Below are positions 31,122 to 42,800 of a stretch of 64,000 nt of DNA, piece after piece. The notes below the pieces were generated by a model. That model saw only the letters and a program-made list of their open reading frames with translations. It was not told the DNA's origin and did no database searches. Position 1 is the stretch's first letter. The number at the start of each line of letters is the position of its first letter. The translations under genes were made by a program, and so were the position numbers. This DNA comes from Boothiomyces macroporosus. Its lineage: Eukaryota; Chytridiomycota; Chytridiomycetes; Rhizophydiales; Terramycetaceae. Where the stretch lies: assembly GCA_027604185.1 (NCBI GenBank), contig JADGKB010000001.1:310001-374000 (forward strand). The letters run 5' to 3'.

Positions 31122-33958
31122 ATGACTGCTACAAGACGTTTGCTTCCAGCCTATGCCAAACCAACACATTACAACCTGACTCTAGTTCCAGGATTGGATA
31201 CCGGTAAATTCACTGGTCAAGTGTCAATCAGTTTAACTGTTACTGAAACTACTAAAAAACTAGTTGCCAATGCAAAAGACTTGGAAGTCGTCAAAGCTTC
31301 TGCTGTTGTATTCAGAGTAAACCCTGGTGGCTTGCCTAGAGTGAATGCATGGCCAAAAGACCCAAAGACTCACCGCGCTACACAACCAGCAGCCTCAATC
31401 ACACTAGATAAAGAAGAGGAAACTGTAACTTTTGAATTTGAACATGAAATCCCTGCTACATCCAACATCATTCTGCATGTCGAATTTAATGGAACCCACT
31501 TTGATGATATGAAAGGATTCTATCGCTCGTCATACCTTGCTGAAGATGGATCAAAGAAATACCTTGTCACAACCCAATTCGAAGCAGCAGATGCAAGAAG
31601 AGCTTTCCCATGTTGGGATGAACCTAACCGCAAAGCTACTTTTGATGTCCAACTTTTGGTTCCTCAAGACTTGGTTGCGTTGTCCAACATGAACATTGTT
31701 GAAGAAAAAGATGTCGAATTTGGATCAAAGACATTCAGATCGTACAAGTATGCTACTACCCCAATCATGTCATCTTATCTGTTGGCATTCTGCGTTGGTG
31801 ATTTTGAATATATCGAAGGTGTTGCAAACCCAAAGGCTCCAGCTGATGCGGAACCAATTACCTGCAGAGTATATACCTTGAAAGGAAAGAAGGAGCAAGG
31901 CAGATTTGCTTTAGGTGTTGGTATCAAAACATTGGAGTTCTTTTCAGAATACTTTGATATCAAGTATCCATTACCAAAGATGGATCAAATTGCTATTCCA
32001 GACTTTTCTGCCGGTGCTATGGAAAACTGGGGGCTCGTTACCTATAGAGACGTAGCTCTTTTAGTTGATGGGGACAAGACCAGTATTGCCACCAGAAGAA
32101 GAGTCGCTGAAGGTAAATATTAATTTATTTGAGTTGTATGTCACGAATTTGCTCATCAATGGTTCGGCAACTTGGTAACCATGGACTGGTGGAAAGAACT
32201 CTGGCTCAATGAAGGATTTGCCACTTATGTTGGTATTTTCGCTGTGGACAAGAACTTTCCAGACTGGAAAACTTTTGATGAATTTGTAGGTGAGAACATG
32301 GTAATGGCGTTTTCACTTGATGGTCTTCGTTCCAGTCACCCAATTGAAGTAGAAGTAAACACACCAAAAGATATTGATCAAATCTTTGATGGGATTTCCT
32401 ACGCAAAGGGCGCCTCTGTCATTAGATTAATCAGCTCTTATCTTGGTGCTGAAACCTTTATGAATGGTGTCCGCTTGTACTTGAAGAAGTTTGCATACAA
32501 AAACGCTACAACTATTGATTTATGGAATGCCTGCTCTGAAGCATCTGGGAAAGACATTGCAAAAATTATGAAAGAATGGATTACTGATGTTGGTTATCCA
32601 ATGGTTACTATCACTGGCGAAGAATATAACTCTGAAACCAAGCAGCTTACTCTTACTTTGCAGCAAAAGAGATTTTTGGCAACTGGTGACTTGACTGAAG
32701 AGGAAGAGGCCAATGGATCAATTTGGTCTATCCCAGTTTCTGTCTTGACCCACAATGGTGTAGTCTCTGAAACCTTCTTGTTTACTGAAAAAGCAGGACA
32801 AATCACCTTTGACTACGATCTTGTTGATGGTGCGTTCTGGAAACTCAACAGTTCCTGCCAATCATTAATTAGAATCAACTATAGTGGGGAACAATTGGCA
32901 TCAATCAGCCAAGCTTTGAAATCTAAACCTGAATTGTTTGCAGTAACTGATAGATTGGAAATCTTGATGGACGTATTTTCATTTGCCGAAGGAGGTCTCA
33001 TTGCTACCACTGGTGCTTTGGAAATTTTGAAGGGATACTCTGAAGAAACTGATTTGAGGTAACAAAACTTTAACGAAACAGAGTTTTGGAAAGAATCCAT
33101 GCTAGCTGCTCCAAACTCAGACGTGCATGGTCTGCTGACAAGAAAGTTGTAGAAGGTATTGACGCATTGCTCTTGTCCATCTTCTCTTCAAAAGTAGAAC
33201 AACTTGGGTATGACTATCCTGAAGGAGAAGATGAAACTGTTTCTTCAATCAGAACATTGGCTATCGAAGTTTCGGTAGAGGCTGAAGATGAAAAAGTTAA
33301 AGCTGAACTCAAGGAGCGTTACCTAAAGTTCAGAAACGGCGATGAAAATGCTTTCCATTCAAATATTAGAGGACTAGTATTTGCTTGCGGCCACGCTGGC
33401 TCAGATAGCCCACAACAAGACTTTGATTTCTTGTACAACTTGTATTTGACTGGTGCCAACCCTGGAATTAAGACTGCTGCTCTCACTTCACTGGCAAAAA
33501 CTAATGATATTACTTTGGCAAAGAAGTTGCTGGAAGAGTATGTCTTTGATTCCGATAAAGTCAAGCCTCAAGATTTCTTTGGCCCATACTTGACTCTGGT
33601 AATGAATCCTGCTCCAGGTCTCAAAGCCGAACTAACACCATATACTAAAGAATGGGTATTTGCAAACTGGAATTTGATTTACTCAAAGTTTGAATCTCAA
33701 GCAGCCAGACTAAGCTACGTCCCAATCATCCACATCTATGCCAACTTGTCTTGGGAAATGATTGGATTTGTTGAAAAGTGGGCTGCTGGAGAAGGACTGC
33801 CTGAAGAAGAAGCACAACTACGCAAGAAACAGGTAGCTAGCTTCATCAGATCATTGAACCAAAGTTTGGAAACTTTAAAGAGCTCCGCAACATGGGTTGA
33901 TAGAGAAAAGGACTCTGTTCGTGAATGGTTTGTCCAAAATGGATTCACAACCTTGTAA
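31122..33958 (+). CDS. M1-family zinc aminopeptidase, copy A (AAP1/puromycin-sensitive type)
   Basis: 930 residues, two introns (32113-32133, 33059-33081). Gluzincin aminopeptidase removing N-terminal residues from peptides, in yeast Aap1/Ape2 a cytosolic to periplasmic enzyme. Exopeptidase motif GAMENWGLVTYR and zinc site HEFAHQWFGNLVTMDWWKELWLNE (HExxH-18-E) are intact; the first intron lies just before the zinc motif. C-terminal ERAP1-like helical domain is complete. Start chosen at MTATRRLLPAYAKPTHYNL; an in-frame ATG lies 69 nt upstream. Tandem paralogue follows at 34229. Confidence 0.94.
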
Positions 33959-34228
33959 TAAAGACTTTGTGCTCGGTAACATTTAGTGAGTCATTTGCTG
34001 ACCGTTAACGCAGAATTCTTTATTTTACAGCTTTCCTATTCCCGGCAAGTACCACAAGTTGTACGGTACCAGACAGTATGCGGTACTTATACTTTGTGCC
34101 AGCAATCAAACTGGAAATTCGTTCAAACATCCTTTGATTTGAAAATTTTCGGAAGCCTTTACCCGATTTGAAACCGGGTTACACAAATGGATCAAAAACT
34201 ATAAAAGCAAAGGAAAATCTATTCCGAT

Positions 34229-37036
34229 ATGCCTGGGAAAAGTCGACTCTTACCTCAAAATGCGCAGCCAACTCATTACAATTTAACTCTGGTTCCTGGA
34301 CTCGACACAGCAAAGTTTACTGGCCAGGTCTCTATTAGCTTAACTGTATCGGAAGCTACACGAGTTCTAGTTGCTAATGTAAGAGATTTATCAGTTACCA
34401 AAGCGTCAGTGGCAGTACTGCGTGTCAGTCCTGGTGGTTTGGACAGAGTGCAAAGCTGGCCAAAAGATCCTACAACTCATAGAGCAACTCAAGATTCATC
34501 TTCCATTGCTATAGATAACGGTAATGAAACCGTCGCAATTGAATTCCAGCATGAAATTCCAGCAATCTCAAAGGTAGTGCTGCATTTGGAATTTGCAGGC
34601 ACTCACTTTGAGGATCTTCGCAGTTTTTATCGATCATCATACTTGGCAGACGACGGATCAAAAAAGTATATTGTTACGACACAGTTCCAAGCTGCAGATG
34701 CAAGAAGATGTTTCCCATGTTGGGACGAACCAAATTTGAAAGCGACTTTTGATGTTCAACTGATTGTACCAAAAGGATTGATAGCACTGTCCAATACGGA
34801 AGTTGTTGAGCAAGAAGATCTTGTTATTGGAAACAAGGAAATGCGTCTATTTAAATTCGCCACCACACCAATTATGTGCACCTATCTTTTAGCTTTTTGT
34901 GTGGGCGAATTCGACTATATCGAAGGAGTAGCCCATCCTAAATCACCAGCAGACGCAAAGCCAGTTACATGCAGGGTTTATACTGTTCCTGGAAAGAGGG
35001 AACAAGGCCGATTTGCACTCGATGTTGGAATCAAAACTTTGGAATTCTTTTCCGAGTATTTCGATATTGCCTACTCAATTCCAAAGTTGGACCAAATTGC
35101 CGTTCCAGAAATGTTGGGAGCCATGGAAAATTGGGGTTTGGTCATCTATGAGGAAGGTGCACTCCTTGTTGACCCTGAAAAGTCGAGTGCTAACAGTAAA
35201 AAAATGGTTGCTTCTGGTACTATGATCCTAATGTAGTGATTTGTCATGAGCTTGCCCATCAATGGTTTGGGAATTTGGTAACCATGGATTGGTGGAAAGA
35301 GCTTTGGCTGAATGAAGGGTTTGCTACCTATGTGGGGACCTTTGCTGTTGACTATCTCTTTCCAGAATGGAAAAGCTTTGACAAATTTATTTTGAATAGC
35401 ATGAACAGAGCGTTGGTTTTAGACGGTCTTCGGTCCAGCCATCCAATAGAAGTTGAAGTCAATACTCCAAAGGATATTGATCAAATATTCGACGGTATCT
35501 CTTACGCCAAAGGAGCATCAATTATCAGACTCATTAGCTCGTATTTGGGCCCTGAAGTTTTCATGAATGGAGTTAGAATTTACTTGAAGAGATTTGCCTT
35601 CAAAAACGCAACTACCATTGATTTATGGAACGCTTGTTCAGAAGCATCTGGGAAAGACATTGCAAAAATTATGAAAGAATGGACTGAAGTTATGGGCTAT
35701 CCGATGGTGACGATTTTAGATGAAGAATACGACGAAACTGCCAAAAAGCTTACCCTCACTCTCGAGCAAAAGCGCTTCTTATCAACCGGGGACTTGACGG
35801 AAGAGGAAAACACTAATGGTGCATTATGGTCTATACCGTTTTCAGTTTTAACCCAGGAAGGAGAGTATAGTGAATCATTTTTGTTGGATCAAAAAGTGGG
35901 CAAAATAACCTTTGACTATGAAGAAAGATCAAATTCTTTTTGGAAATTAAACAGTTCTTGCCATACTCTGTTCCGTGTAAATTATAGCGATGCTCAACTG
36001 CGTAGAATCATCCGTGTTTTGTCCTCTAACAGACATGTGTTTACCGTTGCAGATAGATTAGAGCTTTTAATGGACGTTTTCGCTTTTGCTGAAGCTGGTT
36101 TAAGTTCTACTTTGAATGCACTAAACTTGTTAAAGGAATTTTCTAACGAAACAGACATTACGTAAGATGGATCTTAATTTTAGCGTATTGCAAAAGATCA
36201 GGGAATATACCGACACAATCAAGAAAGTGTGGGTATCAAACAAGTCAGTTTGCGATGGAATTGATCGCTTAGCTTCATCTATATTTTACGGAAAAGTTTT
36301 GGAGCTGGGATACGAATTTAAGGATGAAACCCAGGACTCTCTTCGAACACTCGCAATTAGTGTAACTGCTGGTGCTAAAGTAAAGCCGGTCTTGGAAGAA
36401 TTACATTCAAGATATTTGAAATTCCGTAGTGGAGAGGAAAACGCATTCCATCCAAATATTTGCGACTTGGTCTTTAATGCAGGCAGCACACTATCTCAAA
36501 CGCCTATGCGAGATTTTGAATTTTTGTACAATATTTACCTGACTGGTGCTACACCAGCGATTAAGGTTGATGCATTGCGCGCTATAGGCAACACCAACGA
36601 CTTTGAAATTGCAAAGTTGTTGGTGGAGAAATACTTGTTTGATTCAGATAAAGTGAAATCTGGCGATGTAATGTACTTGGCTAGAGCATTGATAGGAAAC
36701 AATGCAGACTTTTCTAACAACCTCCTTGCATACATTCAGAATTATGTTGTAACCAACTGGACCAAGCTGTATGAGCTGTACAAGACTCAACCATACACTC
36801 TTTCCTCCATATTAGTGGGATTACTACTCGCAAATCTCAATAGACCTATGGTTGAATTCATGGAAGGCTTTGTTAACGGCACAGGCTTGCCAGACAACCA
36901 AGCTTTGCAAAGACGAAAAGAAACAGAAGGAATTTCTAGAGCATTGGCCCAAAATATCGAAAAAGCAAAGACTTCTCTCAATTGGCTTGAAAGAGAGAAT
37001 GAAAAGGTTGAGCGTTGGTTCAACCAGAATAAATAA
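34229..37036 (+). CDS. M1-family zinc aminopeptidase, copy B (tandem paralogue)
   Basis: 921 residues, two introns (35217-35236, 36162-36183) at the same protein positions and phases as in copy A. Catalytic motifs intact: GAMENWGLVIYE and HELAHQWFGNLVTMDWWKELWLNE. The residues before GAMEN differ (EML in place of FSA). The N-terminal half is similar to copy A throughout, the C-terminal half more diverged. A 43-nt block is identical to copy A (about 35641-35683) within diverged sequence. Different N-terminus (MPGKSRLLPQNAQ), no signal peptide. Confidence 0.93.
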
Positions 37037-37138
37037 ATCGTATCACACTCAGTAACTCTGATTTCCTTTTTGAGCGGCCATTCAGTTCGTGAAACAGAGC
37101 CCACTTGTTTAAATCTTTCCCCTGATATTTGCAGCAGT

Positions 37139-37456
37139 ATGAAATTCAACTTTGCAGTACTAGCAATTGCCGCTTCAGCAACTTCTACCATCACCTCTTC
37201 AGCACCTGCAACTACTTCTCTTGCAACCACCAATGCAACCACTACTACCGCATCTTCAAACTCTACATTAACTAGCACAATTGCAAATAGCACTACCACT
37301 ACTGTTCAATCAACTGTTTACACAAACAATGCACCAGCAACCACAGCTCCTAACTACGGCACTACTACCAAAGCTTACTATCCAACTCTCGCTTCTGATG
37401 CAAACTCACTAACTTTCAGCATGTTTGGAATTTTGTTTGCTGCATTACAATTGTAA
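37139..37456 (+). CDS. Small mucin-like, probably GPI-anchored surface protein
   Basis: 105 residues, single exon. Begins with a short signal peptide (MKFNFAVLAIAASA), followed by about 70 residues that are more than half Thr, Ser, Ala and Asn (runs such as TTNATTTTASSNST), typical of heavily O-glycosylated wall or coat proteins. The C-terminus is hydrophobic (LTFSMFGILFAALQL) after a small-residue site, as in GPI-anchor signals. No homologue recognised. Start at the ATG at 37139 directly before the hydrophobic core. Confidence 0.65.
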   Translation: MKFNFAVLAIAASATSTITSSAPATTSLATTNATTTTASSNSTLTSTIANSTTTTVQSTVYTNNAPATTAPNYGTTTKAYYPTLASDANSLTFSMFGILFAALQL

Positions 37457-37693
37457 TGTTTTACTTGTAATAAATCCACTACCCAAATAACCCAATACCA
37501 TTATTCTGATCGTCCATTCCGATTTGTTCTAATCAATATCCCTGATTTCAGCCGATCGCTTCCGAATTGCTTTGATATTGTGTTCACTTTTGTACAGTTT
37601 TCATTCGCCGATTTCTTCACACCCGATGATTACCCGCGTTTACCCGTCTTGTTTGTTGCAGGATAAAAAGTCTGAAACGAAAAAGAAAATTCA

Positions 37694-38155
37694 ATGGGTC
37701 CAGCGAATACAAGTTATTTACATTCGCATGACAGCGATTCGCCACTTTCAAACATATGTACAGATACCAGTTGCACCCAGTACAGCGAAGACGACTTTGA
37801 AGTGCTAATGACGGCAAAAGTTTCCCAGTTTACAAACACAGGGTTGTACGCAGAGCAAATTAAAGGCATAGAAAACATAAGGAACTATTTAAATCCAAAA
37901 CCTGTAAAAAAATATTCCCTGGAGAAGCAAATGTTTCTAAATTTAATGTCAAAAAGCGACGACGATTTCCTAAGGAGGCCCAAGATGAAGAAGCGGTGCA
38001 GTAAAAAGTATAGGGACTCCAAAGTCTTTAATTTCCAGCTTCCCAACGAAAACTCGGAATCTAAATTCTCCAAGAAGGAAATCGAACGCCTAACCAATGC
38101 CGGTGTGGAAGTCGACGTAGATCCAGAGAATAGGAAATTGACTGTGTTTTTATGA
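37694..38155 (+). CDS. Hypothetical protein
   Basis: 153 residues, single exon. Ser/Asp-rich N-terminus, a central helical segment (EDDFEVLMTAKVSQF, then LYAEQIKGIENIRNYL), a basic middle (RRPKMKKRCSKKYRDSK), and a short C-terminal beta-like part (VEVDVDPENRKLTVFL). No signal or membrane segment. Family not recognised; composition suggests a soluble, possibly nuclear protein. Confidence 0.55.
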   Translation: MGPANTSYLHSHDSDSPLSNICTDTSCTQYSEDDFEVLMTAKVSQFTNTGLYAEQIKGIENIRNYLNPKPVKKYSLEKQMFLNLMSKSDDDFLRRPKMKKRCSKKYRDSKVFNFQLPNENSESKFSKKEIERLTNAGVEVDVDPENRKLTVFL

Positions 38156-38328
38156 ATAAAATGGTCCATCTAGAATATATTCAAAGCGTTCAGTTAGGAA
38201 GCAGTAAATTGTGCACAGTGTTGTAGTTGATTGTATGCGCTACTGAGGGAGCTGCTCTCCATAGGCTGATTAATTTCTAATGGCGATTTTCATCTTTCAT
38301 CTCTAAAATTTTTAGTGAAAAAAGTTGC

Positions 38329-39477
<1,149 letters not shown>

Positions 39478-39552
39478 TAAAATCCATTCACTGTTTCATT
39501 TCTGTGCACTAACACTGACGCACGAGAAAAATGTCAGTGTTCGTGATTTATT

Positions 39553-39960
39553 CTAAACAAGGATACTATTTTCAGCAGCAATATCCTTTAATAGTTGATC
39601 ATCCATGTCCAAATTATCTTGATTATATGCTGATTTAGCATACGCTGCGAAATCCTTTGCATCACCTTGATCAACTAATAGTTACCAATCAGCTGGCCAC
39701 TATCATACCACACTAACTGGTCCAAACCATCCGGATTCTTTATATTTCTGTCTCTAGCAACTCTATTTCCCCATCCATTCGATTTAAACTGACCGTCAAC
39801 AAACTCTTTCCAATTACTCTCATTTTTAAACATAACAGTGACTTTAAAATCAGGCAAATTCTTTTCCAAGTAATACCCAAGCATTTCCGCCTACATTAGC
39901 ACCAAATACCTTTACAAACTCTGTATCGTGTGTTTTTCCTGAAATGATGATGTGCACCAT
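39553..39960 (-). CDS. Stand-alone MDH1B-type N-terminal domain protein
   Basis: 122 residues after two introns (39891-39909, 39666-39685). The protein (MVHIIISGKTHDTEF, AEMLGYYLEKNLPDFKV, WKEFVDGQFKSNGWG, LVWYDSGQLIGDAKDFAAYA) resembles only the N-terminal domain of MDH1B, an animal malate-dehydrogenase-like protein found in cilia and testis. The dehydrogenase part is absent, and the gene ends with a normal stop. Thioredoxin-like fold is likely. Function unknown; a flagellar link is an inference. Confidence 0.65.
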
Positions 39961-40374
39961 TTAACCGTGGAGATTTTAAAAAAATTGAAAAACTTGCACA
40001 TAAACAATAATTTTGAATTGCAAGTATGGTATATGGTTTATTTTGTGTTTGGTGCATGCGTTTTGGGTGTACGAAAGTGAATGTCCGAACGAGATTTTGG
40101 AATTTTGAAAGATTTTTTTTCAAGTTTTGCAAAGCCCTAGAATGAAACTCGGAGTGTTGAGGTGAAAAGCCGGCGGCACCAACATCCCTTTGGTGGATAA
40201 TTACTAGGAATAAACCCATCATGCATACCTGCCGTAGCTCCATGGAAATCTGCTGCATTTCATGCTTATGCAGGATACAATGCGGATAAAATGCATTCAA
40301 TTATGAGTTTTAAGTTTGCAATTTATTTATAAAAAAAGAAGGTATTAATAGGAAAGTAAGCATATTTTTCCTTG
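39961..40374. other. Unresolved spacer with coding-like patch
   Basis: About 414 nt between two minus-strand genes. The stretch 40140-40310 has higher GC than normal spacer and open readings on both strands (for example a plus-strand APWKSAAFHAYAGYNADK segment at about 40225-40290), but I could not build a gene with a start codon and standard introns. It may hold a very small gene or exon. Confidence 0.3.
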
Positions 40375-41002
40375 TTAATTTTCCTTGTTTTCGTGGTCAT
40401 TAAAATCTCTATAAATGGTTAGATTGTTTTGTTGGATAAGCACCACTCGTTTCGAACGCTTAGCGACTCTGTTAGACTTTCTTTTTGGCTTTTTGATTGG
40501 CTCCCAATCGGAATCCTCGTCTTGATTTTCAACGAGTTCTTGTAGTGGTTTTTGTTTTTTCATGATCGGGGAGTATTCAGCGTATTCTCCTCGATTATCA
40601 TAAGAGAGAGAATAGTCTACCTGGCCAAATGGCAACCAATTGCTTTCAGGAGACGTGGAGGATAGATCCATTCCTATAGCGAAAGGAGATCCCAGGTTTA
40701 GTGGTTGATTATAACACATGACAGGATTAATATCCAGAGGATTAACGGTTTTAACTTCATCAGGAGAGCTGTAGTCAAAGTTGGGATTCCAAGGAGTAGA
40801 TAACAGCGAAGGTAGAGAGCCAGATATATCTTGGTATGATATATTTATAGGAGAGTAATCTTCTTTTGGTTTCAGAACAGAAGTATCAATGTATGGATTG
40901 GTATCGTACCTAGTAGGATCGTGAGCATATTCTTGCAGCCTAGATAACTATGGTTAAATATTAACTTACTAAATCGTTAGAATTAAATGTCCTCTTTTCC
41001 AT
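40375..41002 (-). CDS. Hypothetical protein with basic C-terminal patch
   Basis: 201 residues with one 22-nt intron (40948-40969). Start MEKRTFNSNDLLSRLQEYAHDPTRYDTNPYIDT-type region; the middle is Pro/Ser/Asn/Tyr-rich and probably disordered. The C-terminal 45 residues are charged: acidic DEDSDWEPIKKPKRK, then RVAKRSKRVV, a likely nuclear localisation signal. It could be a transcription regulator, but no DNA-binding fold is visible. Family not recognised. Confidence 0.55.
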
Positions 41003-41247
41003 TCTGCCTCGTTGAACCGCTAAATGAAAAGAAAATTTTCAAAATCAAAAAAGTAAACGCGGAGGAAAGCCACTTTTGAAGTTACTCTAATGTAAGTAGG
41101 AAAGTTACTTTTTGCATTCTAGATCAAAAATGCGAGTTTTGATTGGCTGGCTACTGTGCCACTGAAAATTTTGAAAAAATGATTGGTTGAAAGCAAGAAG
41201 GATTAGGAGTGAAAAAAAAGTTACACGCGGTAGATCACAAGGTGAAA

Positions 41248-42139
41248 ATGATAATCATCAGAGGGCTAGCAAACAAATTTAGGTCAATGAATGCGGTAAG
41301 AGTAGGATTGAATTCGCATTATGGGTTCAGTCCGCTATATTCACTAAAAAGGTGGTATTCGGAAGAGAAACTTGAATCAGTGGTGTTTCAAGGGGAGAGT
41401 GTTCAACAGGAATACACTGGAGTATCTCAAGAAGGATTCAGTCCGGAAATACTCTCGATATTAAATGCACCAATCAGGGAGGAAGATATTGAAGTCACGC
41501 CAGACGGACATTTGTATCTACCGGGAATAAAGTATTAGTTGCTAATAATAGGTATCGCAGAATATTGAACCAGTCATTTGGTCCAGGTGGATGGGCGTTG
41601 GTTTGTTGTGATTAATCCAAGGTATATTTATTTTAATTTAGGTAACTGTAATTTGAGATAGGTAAGTGTAATTTGAGATAGGTAACTGTAAATTGAGATA
41701 GGTAAGTGTAATTTGAGATAGGTAAGTGTAATTTGAGATAGGTAAGTGTGATGTAACAAGGTAAGTAAAAGTAACAAAGGTGCCACGCGGTCCACATACA
41801 ACAATCAACAAGACTCTATCAAGAGAATATGCTCTATATGCCCATGGAAGATTTATCGCCCAAGCAAGAGGAGAACAAGCTTATTTTTCAGATGAAGGAA
41901 TCCCAACTGCCACCGAAGGATGCAAATCAAATGCACTAACACGTTGCTGCAAAGATCTCGGAATAGCATTTGAACTCTGGGATCCTCGCTTTATTCGGAA
42001 ATTCAAGAGTGAAAATGTAGTTATGGTACAAGGGGTGCATGTGCGCACTGGGCAATCAAAGTGGTTGTACAAGCTCAAGAATGATACTCTTGAATACCCT
42101 TACAAGGAAAAGGAACAACCAAAAACTTTTAAAAAATAA
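41248..42139 (+). CDS. MGM101: MGM101, mitochondrial DNA annealing and repair protein
   Basis: 230 residues. Rad52-related single-strand annealing protein of the mitochondrial nucleoid. The N-terminus ([20 protein letters not shown]) is a plausible presequence. The core matches the family closely: [63 protein letters not shown], and [23 protein letters not shown]. Introns: 41532-41551 (20 nt) and the 179-nt interruption at 41601-41779. Deleting exactly 179 nt rejoins GGWAL to VPRG in frame, and the total is a whole number of codons. Confidence 0.93.
41601..41779 (+). repeat. Tandem array of nine 19-21-nt intron units inside MGM101
   Basis: The 179-nt interruption divides without remainder into nine units, each beginning GT and ending AG: 41601-41621, 41622-41641, 41642-41661, 41662-41681, 41682-41701, 41702-41721, 41722-41741, 41742-41760 and 41761-41779. 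Units 4, 6 and 7 are identical (gtaagtgtaatttgagatag). Unit 3 differs from them at one base and unit 5 at two. Units 1, 2, 8 and 9 are diverged. Unit length equals the modal intron length of the window. An alternative is one 179-nt intron with a 20-nt minisatellite. Confidence 0.8.
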
Positions 42140-42157
42140 AAAAAAGTTTTACCTGAA

Positions 42158-42745
42158 ATGACAACCCTGAGGAGATTCGTAGCCACAGACTTGTTCAAAT
42201 TCAACAGCATTAATCTGGATCCTTTGACTGAAACTTACTCGATTTCTTCTTATTTACAGTACCTGGCTCAGTGGCCAGATTATTTTGTCGTTGCGGAAAG
42301 CTCCAACAAAGCACTGATGGGATATGGTAACAATATCTTAACCTGGTTATGGGCAAAGCGGAAGGAGATGATGAGCTATGGCATGGACATGTTACAGCAG
42401 TCACAGTTTCGCCAGATTTCAGAAGAATTGGATTGGCAAATCAACTGATGGATATCTTGGAACAAGTCTCTGAAAAAATGTAGAATTGATTTGATGTAGT
42501 TACAATACCTATTTTGTGGATCTGTTTGTAAGAGTGAGCAATTTGGTTGCTATCGGAATGTATGAGGGATTTGGGTACTCTGTCTATAGGCGAGTGCTGG
42601 GATATTATACTGGACCTGATGGCGAGGATGCTTTTGGTAATATTTCACTAACTCTGATATGCGGAAAGCTTTACCCAGAGACGTACACAAAAAGAGTATA
42701 ATCCCTTTGAAGCATCCGATAACACCTGATCAACTAGAATGGTAA
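42158..42745 (+). CDS. NAA20: N-terminal acetyltransferase B catalytic subunit
   Basis: 175 residues if three 20-nt introns are removed (42327-42346, 42480-42499, 42637-42656). NatB acetylates Met-Asp/Glu/Asn N-termini. Strong match from MTTLRRFVATDLFKFNSINLDPLTETY through FVDLFVRVSNLVAIGMYE and YSVYRRVLGYY to the HPITPDQLEW end. The first and third introns lack an AG at the 20-nt point; conserved residues (VMGK, DMRK) return only if they end at ...CTGG and ...CTG. In both, the next AG lies 32 nt from the donor and would delete exactly four conserved residues in frame. Confidence 0.9.
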
Positions 42746-42800
42746 TTAATTGGATAACCGCAGGAGTTAATATAATTTTTTGTTTTCTAAATTTCTGATC

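Noticed and set aside
34155..34185. Hairpin acccg...cgggt resembling a tRNA T-arm
   Set aside because: The loop has one base too many for a T-loop, and no D-arm, anticodon arm or acceptor stem could be found around it.
41642..41741. 20-nt direct repeats that could be taken for a CRISPR-like or simple minisatellite array
   Set aside because: There are no spacers, the genome is eukaryotic, and each repeat starts GT and ends AG inside a conserved gene; the units are better read as introns.
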